A DNA stretch of 6,914 nucleotides from an uncultured Christensenella sp. (GTDB taxonomy: Bacteria; Bacillota; Clostridia; Christensenellales; Borkfalkiaceae). The stretch spans positions 1-6,914 of the forward strand of contig CAJUHC010000044.1 in NCBI GenBank assembly GCA_910586345.1, given 5' to 3'. The notes beneath the pieces are model-generated. The model was given only the letters and a program-made list of their open reading frames with translations. It searched no databases and was not told where the DNA came from. Below are positions 5,012-6,914 of the stretch, one piece after another. The position numbers were made by a program, and so were the translations under genes. The stretch's first letter is position 1. Every line of letters starts with the position of its first letter.

Positions 5012-6437
5012 CAGTTATAAAAAAATAAAAAAACCGCAAAGCATAAATTTCGCGCTTTTGAAACATTTTCTTTTGCTCGCCTTTTTTCTGATAGTGTTCG
5101 TCGAAGTCATTTTCTTTTTGGTTGTCGGCAATATTATAGAAGCGCGCGCTAAGGAACGGCTTACGCACGTCGGCAGAGAAGTAGCGGTATTCGTCGGCGG
5201 TAAGAACGAAATCGCTATTTCGAACTTTTTACGCGGTTTCCGCGAAGAGGGCATTAACGTTTACGTTCTGTCCGGTGACGGCAAAGTACTTTTGCCTGTC
5301 GCCGATGACGCAGACGAAGATTTCGGCAGAGAAATAGACGGTATAAAAAAACGTCTCGAAAACGTCGGATTCGGCGGTTCCGTAATATTTTCCGATAAAA
5401 ATAATTTAAAATACGCTACCGAAATAGGTTATAACGGCGGAGCATTTCTCTTTGCTACTTATTCGCTCAAAATAATCAACGGTGCAAAAAACGTATTGCT
5501 CGTTTACTTCGTTGTCTTAGGTGTGGTCGTGCTCCTCGTTTCTATGCTTATTGCGTTCGGTATCTCACAGAAATTATCTTCCGGAGTTAAAAATCTTTCC
5601 GCGACGGCGGTGCGTTTTTCAAAGGGCGATTACAACGTGAATTTCACCAACTCGGAATATCAGGAACTTGCGGATTTGTCCGATACTCTGAATTCCGTGC
5701 GGGACGAGGTAAAAAAGAGCGACTGTTTTAAACGCGAACTGCTCGCCAACGTTTCGCACGATTTGAAAACGCCGCTCACAATGATAAAAGCTTACGCGTC
5801 TATGATACGCGAAATTTCGGGCGATAACCCTGAAAAACGCGACAAGCATTTGCAGGTAATTATCGATGAAGCAGACAGGCTTACGGGGCTTGTAAACGAC
5901 GTTTTAAGCGTGTCGAAAGTAAACTCGCATCTTGACGAACTTAATTTCAAAGTATTCAATCTGACGGAGTTTCTTTACGGTATCATAAACAAGTTCGAAT
6001 ATTTGCAGGAAACGCAGGGTTATAAAATAATGGTCGACGTCGGCGCAAACCTTTACACCCGCGCGGACGAGGAGAAAATAGGTCAGGTTATATATAACCT
6101 TTTGGGCAACGCCGTCAACTATACCGGTGAGGATAAGACCGTATATATAAGCTTAAAGAGCAATCTTTCAGGCGACAGAATAACGTTAAAAATACGTGAT
6201 ACGGGCAAGGGTATTGCAAAGAACGAGCTTCCGGAAATCTGGGACAGATATTACCGCGTAAACGAAACGCATACGCGACCCGTAAAAGGTACGGGACTTG
6301 GGCTCAATATAGTTAAAGTAATACTAAAAAATCATTCGTTTGATTTCGGAGCGGAATCGGAAGTTGGAAAAGGTTCGACTTTCTGGATTGATTTTCCGTC
6401 CGTATCTTCAGAAATAGAAGTGGAGCAGACTAAATAG
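5001..6437 (+). CDS. Membrane sensor histidine kinase of the two-component pair
   Basis: This 478-residue kinase autophosphorylates on histidine and passes the phosphate to the regulator encoded just upstream. Order: short basic cytosolic tail, TM1 (about 18-43), extracytoplasmic sensor (about 45-160), TM2 (about 164-187), HAMP (about 188-240), HisKA with H-box NVSHDLKTP (phosphorylated H253), and HATPase_c with N-box YNLLGNAVNYT (365-375), G1 RDTGKGI (399-405) and G2 GTGLGLN (430-436). The sensor region has no cysteines; its VYVLSGDGKVLLP stretch recalls a PAS/Cache-like fold, which is only an inference. The start is a TTG overlapping the end of the regulator gene; no ATG occurs in frame before TM1. 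The nearest purine-rich stretch, AAGGGG (4981-4986), is distant, so translation is probably coupled to the upstream gene. The ligand is unknown. Confidence 0.93.
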   Translation: MKSDSYKKIKKPQSINFALLKHFLLLAFFLIVFVEVIFFLVVGNIIEARAKERLTHVGREVAVFVGGKNEIAISNFLRGFREEGINVYVLSGDGKVLLPVADDADEDFGREIDGIKKRLENVGFGGSVIFSDKNNLKYATEIGYNGGAFLFATYSLKIINGAKNVLLVYFVVLGVVVLLVSMLIAFGISQKLSSGVKNLSATAVRFSKGDYNVNFTNSEYQELADLSDTLNSVRDEVKKSDCFKRELLANVSHDLKTPLTMIKAYASMIREISGDNPEKRDKHLQVIIDEADRLTGLVNDVLSVSKVNSHLDELNFKVFNLTEFLYGIINKFEYLQETQGYKIMVDVGANLYTRADEEKIGQVIYNLLGNAVNYTGEDKTVYISLKSNLSGDRITLKIRDTGKGIAKNELPEIWDRYYRVNETHTRPVKGTGLGLNIVKVILKNHSFDFGAESEVGKGSTFWIDFPSVSSEIEVEQTK

Positions 6438-6446
6438 AAATTCATA

Positions 6447-6478
6447 GCGCCGTGCATTTTATGCACGGCGCAGTTTTT
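6447..6478 (+). terminator. Intrinsic terminator of the two-component operon
   Basis: GCGCCGTGCAT (6447-6457) pairs perfectly with ATGCACGGCGC (6461-6471) around a 3-nt loop, followed by AG and five T. It begins nine bases after the kinase stop codon. Confidence 0.9.
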
Positions 6479-6488
6479 GTATAACGAA

Positions 6489-6511
6489 AACCACGCGATA
6501 GTCGCGTGGTT
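6489..6511. repeat. IS200-like left-end hairpin
   Basis: AACCACGCGA (6489-6498) and TCGCGTGGTT (6502-6511) form a perfect 10-bp stem with a TAG loop. In this family, hairpins near the ends are what TnpA recognises in single-stranded DNA. The lack of a following T-run argues against a simple second terminator, although it could also block read-through into tnpA, as upstream hairpins do in IS200. Confidence 0.7.
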
Positions 6512-6545
6512 CAAAAGAGGTTAACCGATAAACAAGACAAAAAAA

Positions 6546-6606
6546 CTCCGTTTGATTTAAAATAAAACTGCGACCTGCCAGTTGCAGAAAGAAAAATCAA
6601 ACGGAG
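6546..6606 (+). promoter_or_regulatory. tnpA leader hairpin that sequesters the ribosome site
   Basis: CTCCGTTTGATTT (6546-6558) is the exact complement of AAATCAAACGGAG (6594-6606), a 13-bp stem. The right arm holds most of the Shine-Dalgarno GGAGG (6603-6607), so folding would block tnpA translation. A smaller nested hairpin, CTGCGAC (6568-6574) with GTTGCAG (6581-6587), lies inside. This matches the known leader control of IS200 transposase. Confidence 0.8.
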
Positions 6607-6616
6607 GATAATTATA

Positions 6617-6914
6617 ATGCCAGAGCAAAATAACATCACAAATAGTTTAGCACATACGAAATGGAATTGCAAATATCACATAGTGTTCGCACCTAAGTAC
6701 AGACGAAAAGTATTTTTTGAAGAGAAACGGTTAGAAATACGAGAAATCTTGCGAACACTATGTCAATGGAAAGGTGTAGAAGTAATAGAAGGAGAAATAT
6801 GCCCAGACAATATACATATGTTGGTAAGCATACCACCCAAAATGAGCGTTGCGGGGTTTATGGGGTATTTGATTTCTTACGCACAAAATAGTCCCCGAAG
6901 TCTTTTTCGAGTTT
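6617..6914 (+). pseudogene. tnpA: IS200/IS605-type Y1 (HUH) transposase TnpA, 5' fragment
   Basis: TnpA of this family cuts and rejoins single-stranded transposon ends using a tyrosine and a metal-binding HUH motif. Residues 1-85 are clearly TnpA: HTKWNCKYHIVFAPKYRRKVFF (13-34), WKGVEVIEGEICPDNIHMLVSIPPKMSVAGFMGYL (51-85). After L85 the family normally continues KGKSSLMIF-like, then the FWARGYY-type segment with the catalytic tyrosine; here it becomes ISYAQNSPRSLFRV, which fits nothing in the family. No other frame restores the homology, so this is a junction and not a frameshift. The catalytic tyrosine region is missing, and the first His of the HUH motif is Asn (N65-I66-H67). The copy should be inactive on its own. 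The start follows GGAGG (6603-6607). The frame stays open to the window edge. Confidence 0.85.
6858..6914 (-). CDS. Possible 3' end of an unrelated minus-strand gene, disrupted by the element
   Basis: Reading the minus strand from the window edge gives KLEKDFGDYFVRKK followed by SNTP and a stop, with the last five codons (from about 6872 down) supplied by the transposon sequence. The first 14 codons (AAA CTC GAA AAA GAC TTC GGG GAC) read like host coding DNA. If real, the original C-terminus was replaced when the element and this gene were joined. The product cannot be identified and the fragment may be chance. Confidence 0.3.
   Translation of the reverse strand, partial: KLEKDFGDYFVRKKSNTP

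Larger units (their letters stand above)
6480..6872 (+). mobile_element. IS200/IS605-type insertion sequence, left part only (truncated)
   Basis: The stretch has the layout of an IS200-like left end: a perfect end hairpin (6489-6511), a leader with a ribosome-site-sequestering stem (6546-6606) and the start of a Y1 transposase gene. The left boundary is uncertain, somewhere at 6474-6489 next to the T-tract of the kinase terminator. Homology ends at 6871-6872, well before the transposase C-terminus and the right-end hairpin. Such elements make no terminal inverted repeats or target duplications, so the edges cannot be fixed that way. The codon use (AGA, CGA, ATA, AT-rich) differs from the neighbours, which favour GCG, CGC and GTC. 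Confidence 0.85.

Noticed and set aside
6818..6829. ACATATGTTGG in tnpA as a second LexA-like site
   Set aside because: It is inside coding sequence, encodes the conserved IHMLV segment and lacks dyad symmetry outside the CATATG core.
6866..6914. Frameshift as the explanation for loss of TnpA homology
   Set aside because: The other two forward frames after 6872 do not give the KGKS-type continuation, so sequence has been replaced and not shifted.
1..6914. CRISPR array or tRNA genes
   Set aside because: No regularly spaced direct repeats and no cloverleaf with GTTCGANTC-type T-arm and acceptor pairing were seen.

Overview
The window looks like a piece of a low-to-moderate GC Firmicutes genome, most likely an uncultured member of the Clostridia. 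The reasons are a large SRP RNA with an Alu domain of the Bacillus/Clostridium type, strong GGAGG ribosome sites, promoters close to the sigma-A consensus, T-tailed intrinsic terminators, a clostridial-style Mrp ATPase with a cysteine-rich N-terminus, and the paired genes for a radical SAM protein (TIGR03916-like) and a DUF4130 protein (TIGR03915-like). This placement is inference; no species can be named from the sequence.

Layout. At 1-41 there may be the last codons of an upstream gene, followed by a bidirectional terminator (about 33-75). The minus strand of about 78-346 encodes SRP RNA. It is divergent from mrp (456-1286, plus), and the two promoters lie back to back in 352-429. After the mrp terminator (1299-1331) comes a plus-strand XRE-type regulator with four membrane helices (1456-2133). 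It converges on a two-gene minus-strand operon: the radical SAM/helix-hairpin-helix protein (4150-2894) and the DUF4130 protein (2897-2163), joined by a 4-nt ATGA overlap. One GC-rich hairpin (2139-2164) sits between the convergent genes.

The 195-base gap at 4151-4345 holds regulatory DNA. On the minus strand there is a perfect consensus promoter (TTGACA, 17 nt, TATAAT) whose -10 and start site are covered by a perfect 26-bp palindrome with a LexA-like AACATATGTT core. On the plus strand there are 11-bp-spaced direct repeats upstream of a two-component operon: an OmpR/PhoB-type response regulator (4346-5011) and its sensor kinase (5001-6437, TTG start, 11-nt overlap). A strong terminator follows (6447-6478).

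The right end (about 6480-6871) is the 5' part of an IS200/IS605-type element: an end hairpin, a leader hairpin that buries the tnpA ribosome site, and the first 85 codons of tnpA. TnpA homology stops abruptly at about 6872. The last 42 bases look like the 3' end of an unrelated minus-strand gene.

The most interesting part is 2163-4220: a conserved, poorly characterised DNA repair or modification gene pair behind what looks like a damage-inducible operator.
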